From Nannocystis sp. (lineage in GTDB: Bacteria; Myxococcota_A; Polyangia; Nannocystales; Nannocystaceae): a DNA stretch of 64,000 nt. Shown one piece after another: positions 28,965 through 37,987 of this stretch; position 1 is the first letter of the stretch; every line of letters begins with the position of its first letter. A program made the position numbers and the translations under genes. Where the stretch lies: the NCBI RefSeq assembly GCF_016714285.1, contig NZ_JADJNN010000010.1:1-64000 (forward strand). The letters run 5' to 3'. The notes under the pieces are model-generated. The model did no database searches. It was not told the DNA's origin and saw only the letters and a list, made by a program, of their open reading frames with translations.

Positions 28965-30077
28965 ATGCGAGCAATCATGGGTGGTTCGAAGGGTCTGTGC
29001 GCGGTGTACTTCGGCGCGTGGGCCGGGCTGTGCGGCTGCGGCGATGACAATGGTCAGAGCAGCGGCGGCACGGGTACGGGCACGGTGACGGTCAGCACGA
29101 CGGACGGTCCGGTCACGGCGTCCAGCACGGGCAGCGCGAGCGCGCCGACCGAGGGCTCGGCCACTGGCACGAGCGCGACCGTCGGCAGCGACAGCATGGA
29201 CGCCGACACCAACGCGCCGACCACCGGGGGGCCGACCAGCGCGAGCGCGACCACTGGCACGGTCAGCGATAGCGAGCCGCAGACCTCGGGCACGACGACG
29301 GCGGACACGGGTGATTCGACCGGGTTGGTGGTCGACACGACCACCGGCATGGACACGACGAGCGGGACGACGGACACGACGGGCGGCGGCGACCAGACCA
29401 CCGGCGAGCCGGTAGTGTGCGACAGCTTGCCGGTGGTGTACCGCGACTTCAAGCCGCTGCACACCGACTTTGGCTGTCACATGTACGGCAACGGCGCGCG
29501 CCCGGGGCTGGTGATGCAGAACATCGGCGGCGACAGCAAGCCGGTGTACAACCCGAACCCGCCGCCGCCGCCGAACGGCTGGAACGGCTCGGTCCCGCAG
29601 ATCACCTCGGCGAATAGCTATAGCGACTGGTACAACACCAAGGACGGGATCAACATCGAGATCGCGGGCGAGCTGATGTTGATGGAGATCATGCCGGGGA
29701 TCTACAGCTTCTCCAGCAATAACTTCTATCCGCTGACCGGGATGGGCTTCGGCAACAACGTCACCCCGAACTGGGCGAACGAGGTGTACCCCGACAAGAA
29801 CGGGGCCTTCACCACCGAGATCCACACCAAGTTCATCTACGAGAAGGGCCAGACCTTCAACTTCAGCGGCGACGACGACGTGTGGGTGTTCATCAACGGC
29901 AAGCTGGCGATGGACCTCGGCGGCCTGCACGGCCCGGTCAACGGGGCGATCAACCTCGACACGCTCGGGCTGGTCGAGGGCATGGAATACCCGCTCGACG
30001 CCTTCCACGCCGAGCGCTGCGACAGCGGCAGCAACTTCCGCATCGACACGTCGATCAGCTGCTTCGTGCCGCAGTGA
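28965..30077 (+). CDS. Fibro-slime domain lipoprotein
   Basis: A 370-residue surface lipoprotein. Lipobox LCGC (Cys25), a Thr/Ser/Gly linker (about 30-150), then a fibro-slime domain (PA14-related, TIGR02148): YRDFKPLHTDF, PGLVMQNIGGDSKPVY, FSGDDDVWVFINGKLAMDLGG and YPLDAFHAERCDSGSNF are its landmarks. GDDDVWVFIN is the calcium/carbohydrate-binding core known from Dictyostelium and bacterial adhesins. Likely role: adhesion or cell-surface carbohydrate binding. ATG 28965 gives the signal peptide. Confidence 0.92.
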   Translation: MRAIMGGSKGLCAVYFGAWAGLCGCGDDNGQSSGGTGTGTVTVSTTDGPVTASSTGSASAPTEGSATGTSATVGSDSMDADTNAPTTGGPTSASATTGTVSDSEPQTSGTTTADTGDSTGLVVDTTTGMDTTSGTTDTTGGGDQTTGEPVVCDSLPVVYRDFKPLHTDFGCHMYGNGARPGLVMQNIGGDSKPVYNPNPPPPPNGWNGSVPQITSANSYSDWYNTKDGINIEIAGELMLMEIMPGIYSFSSNNFYPLTGMGFGNNVTPNWANEVYPDKNGAFTTEIHTKFIYEKGQTFNFSGDDDVWVFINGKLAMDLGGLHGPVNGAINLDTLGLVEGMEYPLDAFHAERCDSGSNFRIDTSISCFVPQ

Positions 30078-30085
30078 GCGGGGAC

Positions 30086-30105
30086 GGCGGCGGCTCGCCG
30101 CCGCC
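30086..30105. terminator. GGC/GCC hairpin between convergent genes
   Basis: An 8-bp G+C stem (30086-30093 with 30098-30105, 4-nt loop) nine bases past the fibro-slime stop and 13 bases from the stop of the convergent fusion gene. Works in either orientation; no U tract. Confidence 0.5.
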
Positions 30106-30117
30106 GCGACGTGGGTT

Positions 30118-33100
30118 TCAGAACCCTGGCCGCCACACGTTCGCGGGTTCATTGCTGATCGCGCGGGCCGCCAGCATACCGGAGCTGGTGGCCGCCTCGA
30201 CGCAGCCGCAGTTCATATCGGTGCGGGTCCAGTCGCCGGTGAGCAGGAGGCCCTTGACGCCGCTCTCGGCCTGGCCGAGGCGCAGCGCGGTCGCGCCGGG
30301 CTGGCTCAGGACGTAGAGATTGGACGGCTGGACGTCGGCGATGAGGTGTTGCCATTCGAGGCGCTGGGCGGGGGTCTTGGGGGCGCCGGTGACGGAGAGC
30401 AGGGCGAGGAATCCCGCGAAGTTGTGCGGGGTGCCCTGGCCGTCGTAGAAGGCGGCGTAGTTGTCGCGCAGCCAGTCGCGGACCTGGTCGTTCCAGGCGG
30501 ATTGCATGCGGGCGGGGTAGTCGGCGCCGCACTGCGGCGGGAGCGGGGGCTTGCCGGAGTAGGAGGCGCCGGTGAAGTAGGCGACATATTGCGGCTTGGG
30601 GTCCGGCCATTGCTCGTAGGCCAGCAGGGGCGTGAAATCGCCGTAGCTGGGCTCGGGCTGGACGTATGTGGTGAGCAGGCCGCGCGGCTCGGCGAGCAGC
30701 GACGACGACGGCACGTTAAACCACAGCTGGAAGGACATGGTCTGGGTGACGGCGATGCCGTCGATCATGGTCTTCCATTGCGTGAGCACCGGGTCGCTGC
30801 CGGGGTCCTTGCCGTCGGTGAGTGGCGAGTCGATGAGGGGGAGGGCGCCGAGGGGGACGCCGAGGACGGCGAGGTCGAAGTCGGCGCCCTCGCGCAGGGT
30901 GATGTTTGTGGCGTGGGTGTTGGTCGTCTGCCAGGCGTCGAAGAAGTCGATCTTGTTATCGCGGTACCAGTCGCCGTCGACGAGCTGGTTGTAATGGGGG
31001 TCCATCGGCCAGTCGGGCAGCTCGGGCGGGTTGTTGGGCAGGGTCTGGGTGAGCAGCGGCTGGTAGGCGGCCGAGCCGGCGCGGACCTCGGCCTGACGCT
31101 GGAGGCGGACGGCGCTGAGGCGGCGCTCGGCGCCGCTGCCGGCGAGCTCGAGGCCGGTGACGGTGTGGAAGAAGTGGACCTTGGCGCCGAGCTCGACCAG
31201 CGCCTTGTAGAGCGGGGTCATGATCGTCTGGGCGCAGCTGTAGCGGAAGCGGAACGACGGGTTGCCGTTGTCGCCGAAGGCCTCGAGCAGGAACCAGCGG
31301 GCCGCGACGCCGCAGGCGAGGCGGGCGGCGTACACGTCGTCGTCGATCGGCGCGCAGGGTGGACGGTCGGCGGGGGCGGGCTGGTGGGCGAACAGGGTCT
31401 CGTAGACCTGGTCGATCACGGCCCAATGTTCGGTGGCTTGCTCGTGGAGGCCGTTGTGGCGCAGCCAGTCGCGGAAGTCCCAGGCGTCGAGCTCCGACAG
31501 GTTGCGGACCGGCTGGCGCAGCAGGCCGACGACGATGGTGAGCAGGGTGTCGATGCCGGTCCAGATGAACCAGGCCTGGGTCGAGATCTTGGGGTCGAGG
31601 CGGACGATCGCGGCGATGGTGTCGCGGATGCCGGCGACGACGTCGGCCGTGAGGTCGCCGAGCAGGTCGCTCGAGGTGCTCGCCTTGCGGGTCGTGGCGC
31701 CGCCAGCGTCGCTGCGTACGCGGGTGCTGGCGCTCTGCAGGGCGAGCCGCGCGGGGGCCAGGGCGAGCCCGAGCCAGCGGTGCTCGTGGCCGATCGCGTC
31801 GATGTGGTCGAGCGCGCGGGCCAGCGCGCCCTCGAGCGCCAGCTGCAGGGCGTGGCCGGGGCGCAGGTTGGCGGTCGTCGGCGACTTCGTCGAGCTCTTG
31901 AGGCCGGGGGTCGCGCAGTAAGTCCACACATTGTTGCGGTGGACCATCACGCCGTTGTAGGGCTCCGCGTGGAAGGCCTGGCGGTACAGCGCCTCGCCGA
32001 GGCCGTCGTTCGGGAAGGCGCTCAGGTAGGCGTCGTGCACGGCGGTGAAGGCGTTATGATAGAAGCCGAGGAACGCGTGCAGGCCGTGCTCCTCGATGCG
32101 CCAGGCCTTGGCCTGGTTGCGCCACGACTGGCACTTGCCGCCCAGGCGAAAGCCGGTGGTGTAGAGCGATACCTCGTAGCGGTCGCGCTGGCGGGCGAGG
32201 TAGAGCGCGGCGGTGCAGGCGGCCGGTCCGCCGCCGAATACGGCGACCTTGAGGCGGCGCAGGGGCGGCGGTCGGGGGAACTTGACATTCCGGGTGCCGC
32301 CGGGGAGGGTGACGAACTGCTTGCATTGCAGGCGGAAGGAGCCGAGCTGGGAGGCGAGCAGGCTGGGGCTGCGGTAGGTGCCGGGGGGGATGCCCGCGGG
32401 GGTGAGGGCGGCGCCGATGGTGATCTCGGCCTCGATCGGCTGGATCGTGGTGCCGGGCTGGTCGACCTGGTAGAGCACCGTGGTGGCCAGCAGCGGGCCG
32501 GGGACGCGGGCATTGAAGGCGTTGGGGTCGACGATGCGCAGGGCCTGGGAGATCGTCGGTTGTTCGAAGAGCTGGCGGACGATCGTGAAGTTGGCGTAGG
32601 CGGAGGGCGGCTGCGGGGTCGTGCCGGGGACCTCGTGGAACTTGCCGGTGAATGCGGGGATCGAGGCGCCCTCGGGGATCACGGTATAGGTGGTGTTGGG
32701 GCCGGTGCTGACGTTGGTGATCGTCGCGGCCTGCTTCTCCCAGCCGTAGAGGTGCACGCCGAGCACCCGCGGGACCGTGGCGTTGAGGTAGAGCCGCGGC
32801 ATGTAGATATACGGGCCGGGGTAGCGGTCGCGGGGCTCGCTGATCTGCACGTAGGGGACCGCGAGCATCAGCTCCTGGTAGTCCATGTCGCCGAACCACG
32901 CCTTGAAGATATCGTGGGAGGACAGCAGGTAGACCGGGTGATAGCCGCTCGCCACGACCGGCTGCGGCGCCAGCTCGAGGCCGGCGGGCAGCAGCCTGCG
33001 GACCTGGTCGGCGGGCAGGACCAGCACCGTGACGCGGGTGTCGATCGTGCCGTGCGCGTCGGTCACCGGCGAGCCGGCGATCGCGAAGATCTGCTTCAGC

Positions 33101-33198
33101 TCGCCGACGTGGCTGGCGGGGTGGGTCGAATCGCTGGACTCTGCGAGGGCAGTGGCGACGATTTGAGCGCGTTTCAGGTCGGGGGCGGCTGTCGGCAT
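30118..33198 (-). CDS. Acetoacetate decarboxylase-like domain fused to FAD-dependent oxidoreductase
   Basis: A 1026-residue two-domain protein. Residues about 45-300 resemble acetoacetate-decarboxylase-like barrels (DTRVTVLVLPADQVRRLLP, GYHPVYLL, YQELMLAVPYV). From 315 a Rossmann dinucleotide fold begins (VAVFGGGPAACTAAL, GGG at 322-324) of the phytoene desaturase/amine oxidase group, with GGKCQSW and the C-terminal FAD motif LLTGDWTRTDMNCGCVEAA. The fusion is unusual: decarboxylase barrel and flavin desaturase in one chain. GAGGAG four bases before ATG 33198 supports that start rather than the far longer open frame. It follows the kinase-AAA gene by 11 bases, so the two are cotranscribed. 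Confidence 0.85.
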   Translation of the reverse strand: MPTAAPDLKRAQIVATALAESSDSTHPASHVGELKQIFAIAGSPVTDAHGTIDTRVTVLVLPADQVRRLLPAGLELAPQPVVASGYHPVYLLSSHDIFKAWFGDMDYQELMLAVPYVQISEPRDRYPGPYIYMPRLYLNATVPRVLGVHLYGWEKQAATITNVSTGPNTTYTVIPEGASIPAFTGKFHEVPGTTPQPPSAYANFTIVRQLFEQPTISQALRIVDPNAFNARVPGPLLATTVLYQVDQPGTTIQPIEAEITIGAALTPAGIPPGTYRSPSLLASQLGSFRLQCKQFVTLPGGTRNVKFPRPPPLRRLKVAVFGGGPAACTAALYLARQRDRYEVSLYTTGFRLGGKCQSWRNQAKAWRIEEHGLHAFLGFYHNAFTAVHDAYLSAFPNDGLGEALYRQAFHAEPYNGVMVHRNNVWTYCATPGLKSSTKSPTTANLRPGHALQLALEGALARALDHIDAIGHEHRWLGLALAPARLALQSASTRVRSDAGGATTRKASTSSDLLGDLTADVVAGIRDTIAAIVRLDPKISTQAWFIWTGIDTLLTIVVGLLRQPVRNLSELDAWDFRDWLRHNGLHEQATEHWAVIDQVYETLFAHQPAPADRPPCAPIDDDVYAARLACGVAARWFLLEAFGDNGNPSFRFRYSCAQTIMTPLYKALVELGAKVHFFHTVTGLELAGSGAERRLSAVRLQRQAEVRAGSAAYQPLLTQTLPNNPPELPDWPMDPHYNQLVDGDWYRDNKIDFFDAWQTTNTHATNITLREGADFDLAVLGVPLGALPLIDSPLTDGKDPGSDPVLTQWKTMIDGIAVTQTMSFQLWFNVPSSSLLAEPRGLLTTYVQPEPSYGDFTPLLAYEQWPDPKPQYVAYFTGASYSGKPPLPPQCGADYPARMQSAWNDQVRDWLRDNYAAFYDGQGTPHNFAGFLALLSVTGAPKTPAQRLEWQHLIADVQPSNLYVLSQPGATALRLGQAESGVKGLLLTGDWTRTDMNCGCVEAATSSGMLAARAISNEPANVWRPGF

Positions 33199-33209
33199 GG
33201 TGCTCCTCG

Positions 33210-36200
33210 CTACGATTGTGGGTGGAATCCGGGTGCCATCATATCGGTGTAACGGTCGGGGCGGCGCACGTGCTCGGCGGCGGCCCAGTGGTCGGCGAGG
33301 CGCAGCAGCTCGCGGCCCTCGTCGCCGCCGAGCAGGGCGGCGAGGCGGCGGCGGCTGGCGGCGAGGTAGCTGGCCATCTGGAGCTCGTCGAACACGCTGA
33401 CGGCGCGGCGGAGCTCGCGGACGGCGATGTCGTCGTGGCGCGCGAGGGCTGCGGCGCCGGCGAGGGCGAGGCGGCCGTAGGCCTCGGCCATGGGGAGGGG
33501 CTGCTTCAGGCAGCGCTTGGCGGCCTTGCGGGCGATCGCCAGCTGTTCGCGGGGGTCCTTGCGGCGGACGGCGAGGGCGAGGGCGTTGCAGGCGCGGGCG
33601 CGCTGGAATTCGACGGCGACCCAGGGGGTGCGGAGGAAGGCCATCTTCTCGATCGTCGGGGTGTCCTCGCGGTGGAGGGCCCAGGCCTGCTCGCCGTCGC
33701 CGCGGTAGCGCTCGAGCTCGGCGCGCTGGCACGACCAATTGAAGTAGTGCACCTCGAAGCGCTTGGGGGCGTCGCGGCGGTATGTGGCCATGTGCTCGGC
33801 GGCCTCGTCGACGGCGTCGGTGGCGAGGCCGACGATGTTGCCGAGCAGGCCGCGGGCGAAGCCCTCGACGTAGGGGTTGGGGCGGGCGGAGCAGTCGCGG
33901 ACGAGCAGGGCGGCGGCCTCGCGGAGGGCGTCGACGCGGCCGAGGTACAGCAGGGACATGGCGTGGTGGGCCTGCATCTGGGCGACCTCGTGCATCTCGC
34001 CGGTGCACTGCGAGCGGAGGATCGTCATGCCCTGCTCGTAGATCGGGAGGGCGGCGGCGAAGCGGCACAGCATCTGGTGGGTGGAGGCGCGGTACTGGCA
34101 GAGCATGCCGCGGGCGTAGGGGCTCTGCTGGACCGCGGGGGCGGCGTCGAGGCTGTCGAGGGTGGCGAAGCTCGTCGCCGCGGCGGGGCTGCCCTTCATC
34201 ACGACGCGCAGGTAGGCCTCGAAGCCGATCGCCCGCGCGGCGCGGACCGGGTCGCCGCTGTCGAGGGCGAGGCCGAGGTGGCGGGCGTGGAACAGGGCCG
34301 AGGTGATGCCGTCGACGTAGATCAGGCCGCGGGTGGCGGTCCAGCACACGTCGAGGCGCTGGGCGGCGGCCTCGGCGAGCTCGGGGCCGCCGCCGCGGGG
34401 CAGCGCGAGGCGACGAAACGCGAGCCGGAGCCGCTGCGCGAGCAGGCGGAAGATCGTCGAGGCGAGGCCGTGGGTCATGCGCAGGCCGACGCGGGGGAGC
34501 AGGCGCTCGAGCGTGGCCTTGCCCTCGTCGTGCTGGCCGGTCTGCAGCAGCTGCACGGTGGCGATGCGCAGCCACTCGCTGCGCTCGGCCTCGGTCGCGC
34601 CCTCGCCGTGGTCGGCGGCCTCGCGGTAGGCCTGGGCCGCGGCGTAGAGCTGGCCGCTGTTGGCCAGCGATTCGGCGAGCTGGATGCGCACGCGGGTGGC
34701 CTCGCGCGGGCCGAGGCCGCCGAGCTCGAGCAGCGCGGCGAACAGCTCCGCGGCGCGCTCGAAGGCCAGCTGGGCGGCGGCCTCCTCGGCGGCGAGCAGG
34801 GTGAAGTGGGTGGCGCGGGCGGTGTCCTTCGCGGCCCGGAAGTGGTGGGCGAGGGTGGCCTTGTCGGCGTCGCCGGCGACGAGCAGGGCCTCGGCGATGA
34901 TGCGATGGGCGTCGCGGAGGCCGGCGGGGTCGCTGGCGTGGGCGTCGTTGGCGGCGGTGGAGCGGATGCGGTCGTGGAAGGTCTCGAGGTTGTCGTCATC
35001 CGAGGCGTCGGCGCGGAGGAGGTGTTCGGCGCGGAGGCGGGCGAGGGTGCCGCGGTCGACGGCGCCGGCGGTGGTGGCGACGACCTTGAGCGCGACGGCG
35101 CGGGGGAGGCGGCCGCCGGCGATGGCGAGGATCTCGACGAGGCGGCGGGCGGCGGGCGGCAGGGCCTGGAGGCGGAGGCGGATGACCTCGTCGAGGTTGA
35201 GGTTGGCGATCGACTCGCCGAGGCCGCCGCGGGCGCGGGCGAAGCGGGCGAGCTCGCCGATGAAGAACGGGCTGCCCTGGGCCTCGCGGGCGATGCGTCG
35301 CGGCAGCGGGTCGGCGGGCTCGAGGCCGAGGTGGTGGGCCGCGAGGGCGCTGGCCTGGTCGTCCGAGAACGGGCCGATCGCGAGCGCGTGCATCTGCACG
35401 TGGTCCGCGGCGCGCAGCTTGGCGAGCAGGCGCATCAGCGGCGGGCGGGTGGTGTCGGCGCCCTCGTGGAAGCTGCACAGCAGCGCGAGCGGCGGGGGCT
35501 GGGGGCGCAGCAGCACCGACTCGAGCAGCTGCACGCTGTCGAGGTCGGCCCACTGGAGGTTGTCGAGGACGAGCACGAGCGGGCGGCCGGCGGCGACGCG
35601 GGTGAGCAGATCGGCGAGCGCGTCGGCGGCGTGGCGGAAGACCTGGACCGGGTCGGTGCCGTGGAAGTGGGAGTCATCGAGCTCGCGGATCTGCGGCACC
35701 GAGCGGAGCACCGGGAACAGGCGGGCGAGGGCGGCGATCTCGGCGGGCAGGGGGCTGTCGGCGGGCAGGGCCGGTTGGGCGCGCTGGGTGGTGTCGGCCC
35801 ACATCGCGTTGCCGGTGAACTGCGCGTAGGGGCTCGCGCGGGTGAGGTCGTCCGGGTGGTTGCAGAGGTGGACGGCGAGCTCGTCGAGGGCGGTGTCGAG
35901 GGCCTTGAAGGGGATCGACTCGCGCTCGGAGCAGTGGCCGGTGAACGCGAGCAGGCCGTGTTCGCGGCGCGCGAGCTCGACGACGTGGGCGACGACGGTG
36001 GTCTTGCCGAAGCCGGAGCGGCCGGAGATCGCGGCGACGCTGGGCTGGCCGGAGCGGGCTGCGAGGATCGCCGCGAGCAGGGCCTTCGTCTCGCTGGCGC
36101 GGCCGACCAGGCCGTGGGTGACGACCTCGATGGCGACGAGGTCGGCGCGGCCGAGGCGAGTGAGCACCTCGGCGGCGGTCGGGCGCGCGGCGGGGTCGCG

Positions 36201-37130
36201 GGCGAGGAGGTCGAGGCAGAGGCGGTCGAGCTCGGGCGGGACGGCGACGCCCTCGCTGCTGGGCGGGAGCGGATCGCGGGTCAGCTTGTGCTCGAGCATC
36301 GCGTGCAGCGAGCCCTGGTGGCGCAGCGCGCCGGTGAGGCTCTCCCACAGGATCTCGCCGACGGCGAACCAGTCGGCGGGCGGGCCGACGGACTCGGAGT
36401 TGATGATCTGCTCGGGCGCCATGTAGAGCGGCGTGCCGACGATCGCGGCGCTGTCGAGCGAGGCGCTCCGGACCTCGCGCACGAGGCCGAGGTCGAGCAC
36501 GACGACGCGGCCGGCCTCGGTGACCATCACGTTCGATGGCTTGACGTCGCGGTGCACGAGGCCGTGGCGGTGGATGCAGGCGAGGCCGCTGGCGAGGCCG
36601 ACGAGGCAGTGCTGGAGGCGGCGCAGGCCGGGGTCGTCGAGCGGCTGGAGCGGCTCGTAGTCGCGGCGGGCGGCGGCCACGAAGTGTTCGCCGTGCAGGC
36701 GCTCCATGGTGAAGAAGACGTTGCTCTGGCCGCCGCCGGCCTCGACCTGGAGGAGCTCGTAGAGCTCGACCAGGTTCGGGTGGACGATCGCGCTGAGGGT
36801 GCGAAACTCGCGTTTGAAGCGGTAGAGGCGCTCGGGGCTGGAGTCGCTGATGAACTTGAGGGCGACGGTGGTGCCGTCGGGGGCGCGGGCCTCGAACACC
36901 GAGCCCATGCCGCCGGCGCCGATCAGGCGGACGATCGAGTGGTCGCCGGCGAAGTCGGGGCGGCGCGGTCGCGGGGCGACGTCATCGCCGCGCTCGCCGC
37001 TGGCGTCGCGGGTGTGATCGGAGGCGAGGCCGAAGGACGGGTCGCTGGCGACGAAGTCGCGGGTGATCGTCGCTGCGAGGCCGATGCCATCGTGGAGGGG
37101 TGACGATCCCTCCCGTGGGTTGCCCGCCAT
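33210..37130 (-). CDS. Ser/Thr kinase fused to AAA/STAND-type ATPase and TPR-rich domain
   Basis: A 1306-residue signalling protein. Kinase domain about 65-326: GAGGMGSVFE glycine loop, Lys92, HRDVKPSN with Asp195, DLG at 213-215 in place of DFG, GTPLYMAPEQ. An AAA/STAND-like ATPase begins near 341 (LVGRASETKAL), with Walker A GRSGFGKT at 370-377 and Walker B PLVLVLDNLQWAD in the 510-530 region, like the PknK/MalT-type kinase-ATPase fusions. The rest is helical with TPR-like repeats, ending in a long alpha-solenoid. No transmembrane segment. It heads an operon with the decarboxylase/FAD fusion, so that enzyme may be its output or its regulated partner. Confidence 0.93.
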   Translation of the reverse strand: MAGNPREGSSPLHDGIGLAATITRDFVASDPSFGLASDHTRDASGERGDDVAPRPRRPDFAGDHSIVRLIGAGGMGSVFEARAPDGTTVALKFISDSSPERLYRFKREFRTLSAIVHPNLVELYELLQVEAGGGQSNVFFTMERLHGEHFVAAARRDYEPLQPLDDPGLRRLQHCLVGLASGLACIHRHGLVHRDVKPSNVMVTEAGRVVVLDLGLVREVRSASLDSAAIVGTPLYMAPEQIINSESVGPPADWFAVGEILWESLTGALRHQGSLHAMLEHKLTRDPLPPSSEGVAVPPELDRLCLDLLARDPAARPTAAEVLTRLGRADLVAIEVVTHGLVGRASETKALLAAILAARSGQPSVAAISGRSGFGKTTVVAHVVELARREHGLLAFTGHCSERESIPFKALDTALDELAVHLCNHPDDLTRASPYAQFTGNAMWADTTQRAQPALPADSPLPAEIAALARLFPVLRSVPQIRELDDSHFHGTDPVQVFRHAADALADLLTRVAAGRPLVLVLDNLQWADLDSVQLLESVLLRPQPPPLALLCSFHEGADTTRPPLMRLLAKLRAADHVQMHALAIGPFSDDQASALAAHHLGLEPADPLPRRIAREAQGSPFFIGELARFARARGGLGESIANLNLDEVIRLRLQALPPAARRLVEILAIAGGRLPRAVALKVVATTAGAVDRGTLARLRAEHLLRADASDDDNLETFHDRIRSTAANDAHASDPAGLRDAHRIIAEALLVAGDADKATLAHHFRAAKDTARATHFTLLAAEEAAAQLAFERAAELFAALLELGGLGPREATRVRIQLAESLANSGQLYAAAQAYREAADHGEGATEAERSEWLRIATVQLLQTGQHDEGKATLERLLPRVGLRMTHGLASTIFRLLAQRLRLAFRRLALPRGGGPELAEAAAQRLDVCWTATRGLIYVDGITSALFHARHLGLALDSGDPVRAARAIGFEAYLRVVMKGSPAAATSFATLDSLDAAPAVQQSPYARGMLCQYRASTHQMLCRFAAALPIYEQGMTILRSQCTGEMHEVAQMQAHHAMSLLYLGRVDALREAAALLVRDCSARPNPYVEGFARGLLGNIVGLATDAVDEAAEHMATYRRDAPKRFEVHYFNWSCQRAELERYRGDGEQAWALHREDTPTIEKMAFLRTPWVAVEFQRARACNALALAVRRKDPREQLAIARKAAKRCLKQPLPMAEAYGRLALAGAAALARHDDIAVRELRRAVSVFDELQMASYLAASRRRLAALLGGDEGRELLRLADHWAAAEHVRRPDRYTDMMAPGFHPQS

Positions 37131-37381
37131 GGTGACCTGGATACGTCAGGGGCGCCCGGGGCGTCAACACGCGCGAGGGTCTGGTTGGTCGGACTGGCGT
37201 CGGCCTGGCATTGGGGGGGGAAACGTGGTTTGCGGGCGGATCGTGGCCGCGCGCGCGGGATGAGGGCCGAGCGTGCGAGCTGCGCGTGAGCGCCGCGCGT
37301 GCGAGACGTGGTTGGCCGGGGTGACGCGCGCACCTGTGCGGGGCTTCGTGGCAACCTGTCGGGCGAGGATGGACTTGGGAT

Positions 37382-37987
37382 ATGGGTGTGAAGATCGATC
37401 TAAAGCAGTTCCTGGCCATGGCCGCGATGATGAGCCAGGGGCTCAACACGGCCTGCGTGATCCTCGACGGCAACACCGACAGCGAGACCACGACCAACAA
37501 CACCACGAAGACCAGCGACCCCAGCACCGGCAGTGACGCGACGGGCGGCACGGGGGGCACCGGCGGTGCGACGGAGGGTGGTACGGGCGATGGCAGCACC
37601 GGGACACCGACCTCGGGCGTGCCGACCTCCGGTGATCCGACCGGCGGCAGCGAGGGCACCGGGGGCACCACGGGCGGCGGCTTCACGTGCACCAACGGCC
37701 AGACGATCGACCCCGCGTTCGTCTGCGACGAGAACCCGGACTGCGCCGACTACTCGGACGAGGTCTCGGGCTGTGGCCTCCCGGCGTATCTGTGCAAGAG
37801 CGGGCAGGAGATCCCGGCGGACTATGTCTGCGACGAGTTCGGCGACTGCATCGATAACTCGGACGAGGTCACGGGCTGCGACATCGAGGCTTTCACCTGC
37901 GCCGACGGCATGGAGGTGCCGCTGACCGGCAAGTGCGACATGCTGCCCGACTGCGAGGACGGCTCGGACGAGCTCAACTGCATGTGA
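37382..37987 (+). CDS. Lipoprotein with three four-Cys LDL-receptor class A-like repeats
   Basis: A 201-residue surface protein. N-terminal hydrophobic leader with possible lipobox NTAC (Cys25), then a Thr/Gly/Ser-rich linker (about 30-100), then three repeats at 103-131, 138-166 and 173-200. Each has the LDLa calcium cage CDxxxDCxDxSDE but only four Cys. Comparison with the six-Cys LDLa module shows that Cys1 and Cys3, which form one disulfide, are both missing, while the C2-C5 and C4-C6 pairs remain. Likely calcium-dependent ligand binding at the surface. It overlaps the convergent MurE-like gene by 14 bases. Confidence 0.85.
   Translation: MGVKIDLKQFLAMAAMMSQGLNTACVILDGNTDSETTTNNTTKTSDPSTGSDATGGTGGTGGATEGGTGDGSTGTPTSGVPTSGDPTGGSEGTGGTTGGGFTCTNGQTIDPAFVCDENPDCADYSDEVSGCGLPAYLCKSGQEIPADYVCDEFGDCIDNSDEVTGCDIEAFTCADGMEVPLTGKCDMLPDCEDGSDELNCM

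Noticed and set aside
30118..34575. A 1485-residue frame that covers the decarboxylase/FAD fusion and extends 459 codons upstream
   Set aside because: The extra part is Arg/Pro-rich antisense of the kinase gene. GAGGAG before ATG 33198 and the domain start fix the real beginning.
33216..37103. A 1295-residue plus-strand frame opposite the kinase-AAA gene
   Set aside because: Low-complexity Gly/Ala/Val/Glu mirror of the kinase gene, as expected at this base composition; no domain seen.
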